This document shows, one piece after another, positions 29,478 to 38,242 of a stretch of 62,220 bases of DNA. The DNA comes from an uncultured Pelagibacteraceae bacterium (GTDB lineage Bacteria; Pseudomonadota; Alphaproteobacteria; Pelagibacterales; Pelagibacteraceae). Positions within the stretch are counted from its first letter, which is position 1; each line of letters starts with the position of its first letter. Below the pieces are notes generated by a model. It saw nothing but the letters and a program-made list of their open reading frames with translations. It searched no databases and was not told where the DNA came from. Made by a program: the position numbers and the translations under genes. The stretch is from positions 1 to 62,220 of the forward strand of contig CACECJ010000005.1 in NCBI GenBank assembly GCA_902557935.1, read 5' to 3'.

Positions 29478-30298
29478 TTACATCAGATTTTAGAAAAAAA
29501 ATGGCTGATAGCTGGTTTTCATATTTGCAAACTCAGATTTGTAAAGAATTTGAATATCTTGAAAAGAATAAAGTAAAATTCTCAAAAAGAGATTGGAGCA
29601 AAAATAAAAAAGATGAAGGTGGAGGAACTTCATTTCTGTTATCAAATGGGAAAATATTTGATAAAGTTGGAGTCAATAAATCTACCGTTTCAGGAATTTT
29701 TCCTAAAAAATTCAGATCAAAAATATTAGGAGCTGAAAAGAAAGGTAAATACTGGGCTTCAGGAGTTTCTGTGGTTGCTCATATGAGAAACCCCAAAATG
29801 CCTGCGATACATTTCAACACTAGGTTTATAGTAACTTCTAAAGAGTGGTTTGGTGGAGGGATGGATGCAACACCAAGTTATAAAGATCTAAAAGAAAAAA
29901 AAATGATACATGATGAACTAAAAAAAGTATGTATCCAAAATAAAAAAAATTATAAAAAATATAAAAAATGGTGTGACAAATATTTTTATTTACCACACAG
30001 AAAAGAAGCTAGAGGTATTGGTGGTATTTTTTTTGACTATGAAACTAAAGATTGGATTAAAAACTTTAAATTTGTAAGAGAACTTGGTCTTTCTTTTATA
30101 GATATTTCAAAAAAAATTATAAAGAGAAAAAAAAAATTTAAATGGACAATTAAGGACAAAGAAAAACAGTTTTACAAAAGGGGAAGATATGTAGAGTTCA
30201 ATCTTTTGTATGATAGAGGCACAAGGTTTGGATTAAACTCAGGAGGAAATATTGAATCAATATTAATGTCACTCCCCCCTGAAGCAAAGTGGAAATAG
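29474..30298 (+). CDS. hemF: Oxygen-dependent coproporphyrinogen III oxidase
   Basis: HemF uses O2 to convert coproporphyrinogen III to protoporphyrinogen IX in heme synthesis. At 274 residues it is a compact member. Conserved stretches include SGVSVVAHMRNPKMPAIHFN near residues 97-116, GGGMDATPSY near 130, HRKEARGIGGIFFDY near 175 and YDRGTRFGLNSGG near 246-258. The dependence on oxygen fits an aerobic life. Heme O synthase and two heme-using complexes are in the same window. Confidence 0.96.
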   Translation: MITSDFRKKMADSWFSYLQTQICKEFEYLEKNKVKFSKRDWSKNKKDEGGGTSFLLSNGKIFDKVGVNKSTVSGIFPKKFRSKILGAEKKGKYWASGVSVVAHMRNPKMPAIHFNTRFIVTSKEWFGGGMDATPSYKDLKEKKMIHDELKKVCIQNKKNYKKYKKWCDKYFYLPHRKEARGIGGIFFDYETKDWIKNFKFVRELGLSFIDISKKIIKRKKKFKWTIKDKEKQFYKRGRYVEFNLLYDRGTRFGLNSGGNIESILMSLPPEAKWK

Positions 30299-30300
30299 TT

Positions 30301-30777
30301 ATGGAAAAAGAACCAATTACAGTCAGTGGTCTCAAAAATTTAAAAGCAGAATTAGAAGATTTAAAAAATATTCAAAGGCCAAAAATTGTAGAGGCTATAG
30401 CTGAGGCAAGATCTCATGGAGATTTAAAAGAGAATGCTGAATATCATGCAGCAAAAGAGCAACAAACATTAATCGAAAGCCGGGTAATTGCAATTAATGA
30501 TATTATTGCAAGAGCGAATGTAATTGATGTCACTAAAATAGAAAATGATGGAAAAGTTATTTTTGGATCAACCGTAAAAGTTCAAGATTTAGAAACAGAT
30601 AAAAAAATTTCTTATAGATTAGTAGGACAAGATGAAGCAGATATAAAAAAGAATTTAATTTTTTTTAAAAGTCCAATAGGGAAAGCTCTAATAGGTAAAA
30701 ATAAGGGTGAAATGATAAGTGTAACAACACCATCTGGGGAGAGAAACTTTGAAATTCTTGATGTTGAGTACATTTAA
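30301..30777 (+). CDS. greA: Transcription elongation factor GreA
   Basis: GreA rescues backtracked RNA polymerase by stimulating transcript cleavage. From the ATG at 30301 it has 158 residues; a GTG at 30289 would overlap hemF and is less likely. The N-terminal coiled coil holds the acidic tip region AEARSHGDLKENAEYHAAKE near 34-53 (Asp and Glu conserved), and the C-terminal FKBP-like domain ends in VTTPSGERNFEILDVEYI. It overlaps cca by 4 bases tail-to-tail. Confidence 0.96.
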   Translation: MEKEPITVSGLKNLKAELEDLKNIQRPKIVEAIAEARSHGDLKENAEYHAAKEQQTLIESRVIAINDIIARANVIDVTKIENDGKVIFGSTVKVQDLETDKKISYRLVGQDEADIKKNLIFFKSPIGKALIGKNKGEMISVTTPSGERNFEILDVEYI

Positions 30778-32036
30778 TTTGAATTTACTTTTATTATCTC
30801 TTCAATCCTTTCATTTGAAATTTTAAAATTATTATTTATCCACTCTTTCTCTAAAGTTTTTAAAACATTTCCTAACCTCTGCCCCTCCTGCATTCCTTTT
30901 TGCTTAAGGGTCTCGCCATCTATTGGAAATTTAGGTACTTTAATTTTTAAAATTTTATTAAGAGTTTTAGTAAAATCGATTATTTTCACTTTCGAATTTA
31001 TGGAAAAGTTTATCAAATTTAGAGCTATTAAATGATTTTTTCCATTTAAATATATATTTTTGATTAAATTTTTTTCAAAAAATTCTTTATCATTTTTGAT
31101 TTTTATTAAATTTTTATAAAATTGTTCTAGAGTCTCTTTAGTCTTATTAGATGCGTTATACTTGTGAATAAAATATTCATGATTTTCCTTGTCATCAATT
31201 AGCATCACAGCCAACAAAATATCAGCGTTTACTTGCGAGTATTGATATATCTTTTTAAGTCTTTCTAATCTTTTCAAATATAAGAATTCAGGAAATATCA
31301 TTGAAAATATTTCCCTCAAATTGTGATTTTGATTAATTGTTAAAAAGTTTTTTAGACTTAAAATTTTGAGTAATTCAATCAAAATTCTCTCTTTAGAGAT
31401 TTTTTTAATACCGTCTAAATTTTGTTTAATCGCATCACTAGTAGTTGGTTCAACAACAATATCATACATTACTTTAAATCTTATAAATCTGACAATTCTT
31501 AAATAATCCTCCTCTATTCTTTTTTGTGGATCTCCAATAAATTTGATATTTTTATTTTTAAGATCAACTGTACCTATTTGTGGATCATAAAGTTTTCCAT
31601 TAATATCCATATAAATTGCATTAATTGTAAAATCTCTTCTCTCAGAATCTTGTTGCCAATTATCAGTATATTCTATCTCTGCATGTCTTCCATCTGTCTT
31701 GATATCTTTTCTTAATGTTGTTAATTCAACTTTGTGGTATTTGGAAACAATAGTGACAGTTCCGTGTTTAATTCCTGTATCAATAACTTTTAGATTTGTG
31801 TCTTTAAATTTTTCTTTGATCTGATCTGTTGTTAAAATTGTTGCAATATCTATATCATCTATTTTTTCATTTGAGAGATACTTCCTTACACATCCACCTA
31901 CAAATCTCGCAGCTACTTTATCTCTAGGAATACCCTCTTGTAATTTTTTGAAAATGAATTTTAAATCTTTGTTTCTGTAAAATGGAAATATAAAACTCTT
32001 GATATTTTTTAAAAAGTTAAAACTTAGATTAAGCAT
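30774..32036 (-). CDS. cca: CCA tRNA nucleotidyltransferase / poly(A) polymerase family
   Basis: A 420-residue class II nucleotidyltransferase that adds or repairs the CCA end of tRNAs. The head domain shows FVGGCVRKYL near residue 42-51, the metal pair in DDIDIAT near 59-65, and RRDFTINAIYMDI near 133. FIGDPQKRIEEDYLRIVRFIRF near residue 167-188 (given as its key RIEEDYLR part) completes the neck. Its ATG is only seven bases behind the 3' CCA of a tRNA-Gln gene on the same strand, so the two are likely one transcript. Confidence 0.93.
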   Translation of the reverse strand: MLNLSFNFLKNIKSFIFPFYRNKDLKFIFKKLQEGIPRDKVAARFVGGCVRKYLSNEKIDDIDIATILTTDQIKEKFKDTNLKVIDTGIKHGTVTIVSKYHKVELTTLRKDIKTDGRHAEIEYTDNWQQDSERRDFTINAIYMDINGKLYDPQIGTVDLKNKNIKFIGDPQKRIEEDYLRIVRFIRFKVMYDIVVEPTTSDAIKQNLDGIKKISKERILIELLKILSLKNFLTINQNHNLREIFSMIFPEFLYLKRLERLKKIYQYSQVNADILLAVMLIDDKENHEYFIHKYNASNKTKETLEQFYKNLIKIKNDKEFFEKNLIKNIYLNGKNHLIALNLINFSINSKVKIIDFTKTLNKILKIKVPKFPIDGETLKQKGMQEGQRLGNVLKTLEKEWINNNFKISNERIEEIIKVNSN

Positions 32037-32043
32037 AAATCGA

Positions 32044-32117
32044 TGGCTGGGGCACTAGGATTCGAACCTAGGATGGCGGTATCAAAAACCGCTGCCTTAC
32101 CGCTTGGCTATGCCCCA
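32044..32117 (-). tRNA. tRNA-Gln (anticodon TTG), CCA encoded
   Basis: The minus strand folds as a 74-base tRNA. The acceptor arms TGGGGCA and TGCCCCA pair perfectly, the anticodon stem is GCGGT/ACCGC around loop TTTTGAT, giving anticodon TTG for glutamine, and the T arm is CTAGG-TTCGAAT-CCTAG. Discriminator G and CCA (32046-32044) are in the DNA. It lies between ispE and cca, both on the same strand. Confidence 0.97.
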
Positions 32118-32152
32118 ATTACAAAACACAGATATATCATAAATAAGTAAAT

Positions 32153-32992
32153 TTAAATAGTTTTTGCAATTGAGAACCAAAATTTCGGGTATTTTTTTTT
32201 TAATGCTCTTAGTGCGACTTTTGAACAATTTTCATCAGAAAATAAACCAAAGCATACTGAGCCAGATCCTGTCATTCTAGATAAATAACAGCCTTTCTCA
32301 ATGTAAATATCGCTTAATAATTTTCTGACTGACGAATGCTTTTTTTCAACAATCGATTGTAAATCATTACGTCCTTTTATTAAAAAATTGATAAATCCAA
32401 CTCTTTGGGTAAATTTTTTTGACACAAATGCTTTTTTTTTTGAGTATTTTTTTACCTCTTTGTATACCAACGGAGTAGAACATTTGATTTTTGGATGAGC
32501 TAAAAGAAAAAATAACTTATATTTTTTTTTTAGTTTGATGACTGTATATAAATCTTTTAAAAAACCTTGATGGTAGAAAAAGAGTTTCAAGTCTGATCCT
32601 ACAAAATTTAAAGTTTGATTGAAAATCTTCTTTTTAATTTTTTTTTTTAAAAGATGTTTAAAAATTGTCACTGCATTACTGGAACCTCCTCCCAATCCAG
32701 AGAAAACTGGAATTCTTTTTATTACTTTAATTGAATAGAAGTTTTTAATTAATCTATTTTTTCTCATAATGTTTAAAATTTTTTGTATAGAGTTATTTTT
32801 TACTTTGATTTGATTAGAATATTTTCCAGTAAATGAGATTTTATCATATTTTGTATCACCTAATTTTTTTATATATATTGTGTCATATAAATCTATAAGG
32901 CAGTACATTGTCTGTATATCATGTAAACCATCATTAAATCTTTTAACCACGTTTAACGATAGGTTAATTTTTGCGTAAGATTTTAAGACCAT
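32153..32992 (-). CDS. ispE: 4-diphosphocytidyl-2-C-methyl-D-erythritol kinase
   Basis: IspE is a GHMP kinase of the MEP isoprenoid pathway. The 279 residues show SYAKINLSLNV near the start, the ATP-binding glycine loop PVFSGLGGGSSNAV near residues 91-104, and the C-terminal GCYLSRMTGSGSVCFGLF near 232-249. The active-site Asp in the GSDLKLFFY region replaces the usual GADVPFF with a conserved acidic residue. It provides precursors for the carotenoid genes at 45-49 kb, quinones and heme O. Confidence 0.9.
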   Translation of the reverse strand: MVLKSYAKINLSLNVVKRFNDGLHDIQTMYCLIDLYDTIYIKKLGDTKYDKISFTGKYSNQIKVKNNSIQKILNIMRKNRLIKNFYSIKVIKRIPVFSGLGGGSSNAVTIFKHLLKKKIKKKIFNQTLNFVGSDLKLFFYHQGFLKDLYTVIKLKKKYKLFFLLAHPKIKCSTPLVYKEVKKYSKKKAFVSKKFTQRVGFINFLIKGRNDLQSIVEKKHSSVRKLLSDIYIEKGCYLSRMTGSGSVCFGLFSDENCSKVALRALKKKYPKFWFSIAKTI

Positions 32993-32995
32993 ATC

Positions 32996-34696
32996 TTATA
33001 GGCCTTTAATTAATTTTTTTTTAATAAGTTTTTTAAGATCATTATCTGTGTTTTCTAGACTTAAAACATAATTCCAATAATATCTCGCCTGAATTTCTTT
33101 CCCGTTTTTCCAAAGAGCGTCTCCAAAATGATCATTTACTATTGGATCGGCGGGCATCAACTTTAATGCAAGTTGTAAATATTTTTTAGCCTCTTCGTAT
33201 CTTTTTAATTTAAATAATGCCCATCCAAGAGAGTCTATTATATAAGGATCATTTGATTTGAGTTTATTAGCTTTTTTTAACATTTCTAGAGACTCATTTA
33301 TTTTTACACCTTTTTCAATCCAAGAATAAGCTAGGTAATTTATTACATAAGCTTGATCTGGTTTTGCTTTTAATGATTCCAAAAGATCCTCCTCAGCATT
33401 ATCCCAATCTCCGATTCTTTCATAAGCAACACCTCTGCCATCAGTAACCTTATGATAAAGCGGATGTTCTTTGTTAATAAGATTAAGAATTATTGAATAA
33501 TACTTAACAGAATTTTTAAATTCATCATTGTTTTTTAAAAATTCTGCGTAATCGAAAGTTTCATAAACTCCTTTTACAGATAACTCATCATATGACTTCT
33601 CTAATAATTTAAGTGATCCCTTTTCATCACCTTCTTGAATTAATATTTTAGAAATTTGTTTATTAGAATGCCATTTAAAAGCTTCACCGTTTTTAAGTAA
33701 TCTTTTATAAATTTTTTTTGCATTTTTAAAATCTTGGATGTTATAAAAGTTTTCAGCAATTAAACTATCATAAGTTAGAAAATCCTTATTAAGAAATTTT
33801 GATAAATTAAGATAAAAATTAGATAAAGGGTAGATAAATTGAGATGAAATTACGTTTGCAGAAATGTATAAAATTTCTGCAATAACGTGTTGTTCATTTT
33901 TACAATCAAAAATAAAATTTTTATTCTGACTTTTCAAATCTAGTTTATACTGATTAAGTAAAACGTTTCTTGGATTTTCATCGAGAGAGTCATTGATTAC
34001 TTTTATTGCTTTATCTTCTTTATTGGTATTGTATAAATAGTTAGCATAAAAAAAGCTATATCTAGAAAAATCAGTTCTTTGATCTGAAACAAGTTCATCA
34101 AACAAATTTTCCGTATTATTAGTATCAAAATAACAATTTAAAAAAACTTTCTGTATTCTTTTAAAATTTCTAAGCCTATCGTCAATTTGATTTAAAGCTG
34201 TTACAGATTCAGTCAAACTTTTTGAATTAACATCTGACCATATAGATAGTGAGTTTAGAGTAAAACTTTCAAGTAAAGATATAGATTTTTCTGAATTTGC
34301 CCTTAAAAAGTATTTATTTGCAAGATTATTTTTAGAATTTTTAAGATAGTAAATACCCATAATTAAGTTACTTTCAAAACTATCTTTGTTATTTTTTTCG
34401 AGTTTTTTTGAGAACTCAAATGCTCGATTAAAATTTCCGGAATTAACTAAAGAATATAAATATACAGAAGAGTAATTTAGATGGATCTCTTCAAGACCAT
34501 CGAGCTTTTTTAAATAGTTATAAGAATCACTATATTGATTATCTTTTAAAAGCAAAATACCTGAAAAATAATTTGAAATATTATCTGCTTTGAAAGGCTT
34601 TACTGAGCTTTTAGCCTCCAATGTGGAAAAAAAAATAAAAATAATGACAAATAAATTTGTTGCTGTAATCTTAAAAGGTTTAAATAGACTAGACAT
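32996..34696 (-). CDS. TPR-repeat protein with signal peptide
   Basis: A 566-residue exported or membrane-anchored protein. Residues 13-28 form a hydrophobic signal segment ending near LEAKSS. The rest is helical with many degenerate TPR repeats; the clearest are near residues 415-540, for example IGDWDNAEEDLLESLKAKPDQAYV and LFKLKRYEEAKKYLQLALKL. It is probably a periplasmic scaffold. It precedes ispE by three bases on the same strand, and its ATG is separated from that of the divergent glycosylase gene by three bases. Function is not known. Confidence 0.8.
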   Translation of the reverse strand: MSSLFKPFKITATNLFVIIFIFFSTLEAKSSVKPFKADNISNYFSGILLLKDNQYSDSYNYLKKLDGLEEIHLNYSSVYLYSLVNSGNFNRAFEFSKKLEKNNKDSFESNLIMGIYYLKNSKNNLANKYFLRANSEKSISLLESFTLNSLSIWSDVNSKSLTESVTALNQIDDRLRNFKRIQKVFLNCYFDTNNTENLFDELVSDQRTDFSRYSFFYANYLYNTNKEDKAIKVINDSLDENPRNVLLNQYKLDLKSQNKNFIFDCKNEQHVIAEILYISANVISSQFIYPLSNFYLNLSKFLNKDFLTYDSLIAENFYNIQDFKNAKKIYKRLLKNGEAFKWHSNKQISKILIQEGDEKGSLKLLEKSYDELSVKGVYETFDYAEFLKNNDEFKNSVKYYSIILNLINKEHPLYHKVTDGRGVAYERIGDWDNAEEDLLESLKAKPDQAYVINYLAYSWIEKGVKINESLEMLKKANKLKSNDPYIIDSLGWALFKLKRYEEAKKYLQLALKLMPADPIVNDHFGDALWKNGKEIQARYYWNYVLSLENTDNDLKKLIKKKLIKGL

Positions 34697-34699
34697 AAA

Positions 34700-35395
34700 A
34701 TGTTAAAAAAAAATAATCTTACAAAATTAATAAAATATTATAATTTTATTAATTATAATTTAATTTACAATAATAAGGCAATCAATAGATATAAAAAAGA
34801 TAATTTTGAAATATCAGAGGATAAAACAAAAAGTTTAAAATTATTGAAATTTTCAATCGCTAATTTAGAGAATTGCAATCTTAAGAAAAAAGCTAGCAAT
34901 ATAGTATTTAGTGATGGTAACCCAAAATCTAAAATAATGCTTATTGGAGAAGCCCCTGGAGCTAGTGAGGATCAGGAGGGATTACCTTTTGTAGGGAAAG
35001 CTGGTCAACTATTAGACAAAATGTTATCAGCAATCGACTTAGATAGAAACAAAGTATACATTTCAAATATTATTAATTATCGGCCACCAGAAAATAGGAG
35101 ACCGACTGATTTGGAAATTAAAAGGTACTTGCCATTTATCACAAAACATATTGAAATAATTAATCCAAAAATAGTGGTTTTGCTTGGTAGCACAGCTATG
35201 AATGCTCTTATCGGTAATGAAGTTGTGATTTCAAAAATGCGTGGTAAATGGATAGAAAGACAATTTGGAAATTGCAAAACATCTGTGATTATTACCTTTC
35301 ATCCTGCTTTTTTAATGAGACAACCAGCTCAAAAAAAAATGTCTTGGATAGATTTAAAAATGATTAGAGATAAAAAAAAAGATTTGAATATTTAA
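34700..35395 (+). CDS. Family 4-like uracil-DNA glycosylase, Fe-S ligands missing
   Basis: A 231-residue glycosylase that should remove uracil from DNA. Motif A is MLIGEAPGASEDQEGLPFVG near residues 76-95, followed by KAGQLLDKML; motif B is ITFHPAFLMR near 196-205. Family 4 enzymes usually hold a 4Fe-4S cluster by four cysteines, but this protein has only two Cys in all (in ENCNLK and GNCKTS). The usual ligand positions in NIINYRPP and KRYLPF are tyrosines. The active-site motifs are intact, so activity without a cluster is possible. It abuts rnhB. Confidence 0.88.
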   Translation: MLKKNNLTKLIKYYNFINYNLIYNNKAINRYKKDNFEISEDKTKSLKLLKFSIANLENCNLKKKASNIVFSDGNPKSKIMLIGEAPGASEDQEGLPFVGKAGQLLDKMLSAIDLDRNKVYISNIINYRPPENRRPTDLEIKRYLPFITKHIEIINPKIVVLLGSTAMNALIGNEVVISKMRGKWIERQFGNCKTSVIITFHPAFLMRQPAQKKMSWIDLKMIRDKKKDLNI

Positions 35396-35965
35396 TTGAA
35401 AAAATTGATAATAGCTGGAGTTGATGAAGTAGGCAGAGGTTGCCTGGCGGGTCCTGTGGTTTCTGCAGCTGTGATACTAAAAAATAATATAAATTTAAAA
35501 CTTTTAAGGGATTCTAAGAAGATATCATCAGGCAAGAGAGAGCAGATTTCTGAACATATCAAGAGAAACTCTTACTACGCAATTGGGATTGCTTCAGTAG
35601 AAGAAATTTTAAATTTAAATATTCTGCAGGCATCATTGCTCTCTATGAAAAGGGCTATTGAGCAACTTGCTGTAAAGCCAAGTTTAACTCTAATAGATGG
35701 GAGTTTTGCACCTAAAGGTTTAAGAAATTATAAAACCATCATTAATGGGGACGATAAGATTAAAGTAATTAGTGCAGCTTCTATAATTGCAAAAGTTTAT
35801 AGAGACAGATTTATGGTAAGATTATCAAAAAAGTATTCTAATTATGCATGGGAGAGAAATTTTGGATATGGGACTAAAGCTCATTTGGAAGGATTAAAAA
35901 AACATGGAGTAACTACCCATCACAGAAAAAGTTTTAAACCAGTGCACAAGATATTGTCAAAATAG
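35396..35965 (+). CDS. rnhB: Ribonuclease HII
   Basis: RNase HII cuts single ribonucleotides and RNA in DNA. The 189 residues contain the DEVGRG active-site start (AGVDEVGRGCLAGPVV), the second acidic site LIDGSFAP near 99-106 and the SIIAKVYRDRFM metal site near 131-142. The only credible start is TTG at 35396, directly after the glycosylase stop; no ATG lies close in frame. It shares a DNA-repair context with the gene before it. Confidence 0.93.
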   Translation: MKKLIIAGVDEVGRGCLAGPVVSAAVILKNNINLKLLRDSKKISSGKREQISEHIKRNSYYAIGIASVEEILNLNILQASLLSMKRAIEQLAVKPSLTLIDGSFAPKGLRNYKTIINGDDKIKVISAASIIAKVYRDRFMVRLSKKYSNYAWERNFGYGTKAHLEGLKKHGVTTHHRKSFKPVHKILSK

Positions 35966-36041
35966 AAATCTAGAACACAAGAGGACTCACTTTTTTCAAA
36001 AATCGTTTGACCCTAGATTCAATTTGAAGTTGAATCTAAAA
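35966..36041. promoter_or_regulatory. ccrM upstream region with three GANTC sites and an inverted repeat
   Basis: This 76-base gap contains GANTC sites GACTC (35984-35988), GATTC (36016-36020) and GAATC (36032-36036), the last two inside a perfect inverted repeat TAGATTCAA (36014-36022) and TTGAATCTA (36030-36038) with a 7-base spacer. A -35-like TTGACC (36007-36012) with 17 bases to TTGAAT (36030-36035) could make a weak promoter overlapping the repeat. The ccrM ATG is at 36042. Methylation-dependent control is inferred. Confidence 0.6.
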
Positions 36042-37115
36042 ATGTTAGAATTTTCAAACAAAATAATTTTTGGTGACTCTTTAGTGGAAATAAAAAAAAT
36101 TCCAGACAAAACCTTTGATTTAATTTTTGCAGATCCACCTTACAATATGCAAATTGGTGAAAAGTTAACTCGTCCTGACTCTAGTAAAGTAAACGGTGTT
36201 AAAGATAAATGGGATCAATTCGATAGTTTCAAACATTACGATAATTTCTGTATAAATTGGTTAAAAGAATGCAAAAGGATTTTAAAAGATAATGGATCTA
36301 TTTGGGTGATAGGCTCCTATCATAATATTTTTCGATTAGGGTACCATCTGCAAGATTTAGGTTTTTGGTTGCTGAATGACATTATATGGAGAAAAAATAA
36401 TCCAATGCCTAATTTTAGAGGTACAAGATTCACTAATGCTCATGAAACTTTGATATGGGCATCAAAGAATAAAAAATCGAAATATACTTTTAACTACCAA
36501 TCACTTAAATGCCTAAATGATGATTTACAAATGAGATCTGACTGGAAATTACCTATTTGTAATGGAAAAGAAAGACTAAAGAGAAATGGAAAAAAATTAC
36601 ACTCTACGCAAAAACCTGAAGCGCTTCTTCATAGGATAATATTAGCGACTACTAATAAAGGAGATAAAATATTTGATCCTTTTTTAGGAACAGGAACTTC
36701 AGCAGTCGTCTCAAAAAAATTAGGTAGAAAATATTATGGGATTGAAAGGGATAAAAAATACTTTATTGCTGCTGAGGAAAGAGTTAATAAAACCAAAAAA
36801 ATATCTGATGAATATCTTGATACTATTCAAAATAATAAATCAAAACCAAGGATACCTTTTGGCTCACTAATTGAATTAGGAATAATCAAACCCGGAACAT
36901 CTTTATTTGATCCAAAGAGAAAAATTAACGCAAAAATAATGGCTGATGGAAGTATTAAATATAAGGATACAGAGGGATCAATACATAAAATTGCAGCAAA
37001 GATAATGGGTGCAGAAAGTTACAATGGTTGGACCTACTGGTATTATGATTTAAATGGATCGACTGTATTAATTGATAGTTTGAGACAAAAATTTATTGCA
37101 ACGAAACAAATTTAG
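36042..37115 (+). CDS. ccrM: CcrM-type adenine DNA methyltransferase (GANTC)
   Basis: CcrM methylates adenine in GANTC and is a cell-cycle regulator in alphaproteobacteria. From the ATG at 36042 it has 357 residues; an in-frame TTG at 36024 adds six. The catalytic DPPY is at residues 31-34 and FxGxG-type FDPFLGTGTSAV is near 211, so motif IV precedes motif I as in the beta class. The C-terminal 80-100 residues (FGSLIELGIIKPGTSLFDP, then GSIHKIAAKIMG) match the extra CcrM domain. Upstream sequence contains GANTC sites. It overlaps the FAD gene tail-to-tail by 4 bases. Confidence 0.95.
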   Translation: MLEFSNKIIFGDSLVEIKKIPDKTFDLIFADPPYNMQIGEKLTRPDSSKVNGVKDKWDQFDSFKHYDNFCINWLKECKRILKDNGSIWVIGSYHNIFRLGYHLQDLGFWLLNDIIWRKNNPMPNFRGTRFTNAHETLIWASKNKKSKYTFNYQSLKCLNDDLQMRSDWKLPICNGKERLKRNGKKLHSTQKPEALLHRIILATTNKGDKIFDPFLGTGTSAVVSKKLGRKYYGIERDKKYFIAAEERVNKTKKISDEYLDTIQNNKSKPRIPFGSLIELGIIKPGTSLFDPKRKINAKIMADGSIKYKDTEGSIHKIAAKIMGAESYNGWTYWYYDLNGSTVLIDSLRQKFIATKQI

Positions 37116-38242
37116 TTTTTATAAATTGTACCTAAATAAGAGCTTATAAAACTCTTTCTTTTTACCAAAAATTTCATAAAAAAGTTTCTAATTCCTTGCA
37201 TAATTGAACTAGAAAAATGGAATACAGAAAAATTAATATTAGATCTTCTCTTCACTATCTTTGCTCTTTTTGATCTCTCTTGAAAATAAGCACTCTGAAT
37301 ATTTATTTTATCTTCATCAATTAGATTAAATAATTCATATGCGCTTTCTATCGATTGACCTGCGCCCTGAGCTAATGTTGGTAAAAAACCATTAAAAGCA
37401 TCTCCAATATAAAAAACTTTACTATTTGTAGACGGGAGTATTTGAGGGGTAAAATATAAAGGCCAAGATTTTAAATCACCCTTAAAAACTTTTTCTAAAT
37501 CAGAATTTTGATTAATAACCTTGTTTAACAGTGATTTAATATTATCAGGGTTATATTTTTTCTCTCTTACAATACACACAAGATTTAATTCTTTGCTTTT
37601 ATTAATTGGATAAATAACAATGTGGCAGTTTTTTCCCATCATTAAACTAATTTTTTCCTCATCTATTTTAAGTTCAGATTTTGATTTAAGTATTGTCCTA
37701 ATAGCTACTGCTCTTTTAAATTTTGGCTCATTTTTTTTCTTTTCAAAAAAAGATCTTATGTTCGAAAAAATACCATCGGCTCCTATAACTAAATCAACAA
37801 GATCGTTAGTATTGTCATCAAATTTAATAAGTACCTTCCCTTTGATTTCTGAAACCTCTTTAATTTTTTTTCCAAATCTTAAGTGTTGGGTATAAACATC
37901 ATCTTTCAGAAACTCTATCAATGTTGATCTTTGAAGAGTAGTATATTTAGTCTGTCCTGTATTAAATTGAGTTAAATCTAAGTCACAAATCTTTTTATTT
38001 TGAATACTATAAAAATCAACTCCTCTAGGATGAAAAATTTTTTCATCATTAATATTATCAAACCCAATATGATTAAGAATTTTTATACTATTTGTGGAAA
38101 GTTGAATTCCGTAACCTTCATCGAGTGATAGACTCTCTTGTTTTTCATACAACATAAATTCATGTTCGGAATTTTTCTTAATAAGGTTAGCTAAAGTTAA
38201 GCCTGCTATACCTGCGCCAATAATTGCTAATTTTTTTTTCAT
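37112..38242 (-). CDS. FAD-dependent monooxygenase, UbiH/aromatic hydroxylase-like
   Basis: A 376-residue flavoprotein. The N-terminal FAD loop is IIGAGIAGLTLANLIKKN (residues 6-23), the middle DLVIGADGIFSNIR near 149-162 is the DG motif, and VFYIGDAFNGFLPTLAQGAGQS near 284 is the GD motif with the usual Asp. The nearest general type is single-component aromatic hydroxylases, including ubiquinone-synthesis hydroxylases and salicylate monooxygenases. The substrate cannot be decided. It overlaps mutY by one base and ccrM by 4. Confidence 0.8.
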   Translation of the reverse strand: MKKKLAIIGAGIAGLTLANLIKKNSEHEFMLYEKQESLSLDEGYGIQLSTNSIKILNHIGFDNINDEKIFHPRGVDFYSIQNKKICDLDLTQFNTGQTKYTTLQRSTLIEFLKDDVYTQHLRFGKKIKEVSEIKGKVLIKFDDNTNDLVDLVIGADGIFSNIRSFFEKKKNEPKFKRAVAIRTILKSKSELKIDEEKISLMMGKNCHIVIYPINKSKELNLVCIVREKKYNPDNIKSLLNKVINQNSDLEKVFKGDLKSWPLYFTPQILPSTNSKVFYIGDAFNGFLPTLAQGAGQSIESAYELFNLIDEDKINIQSAYFQERSKRAKIVKRRSNINFSVFHFSSSIMQGIRNFFMKFLVKRKSFISSYLGTIYKN

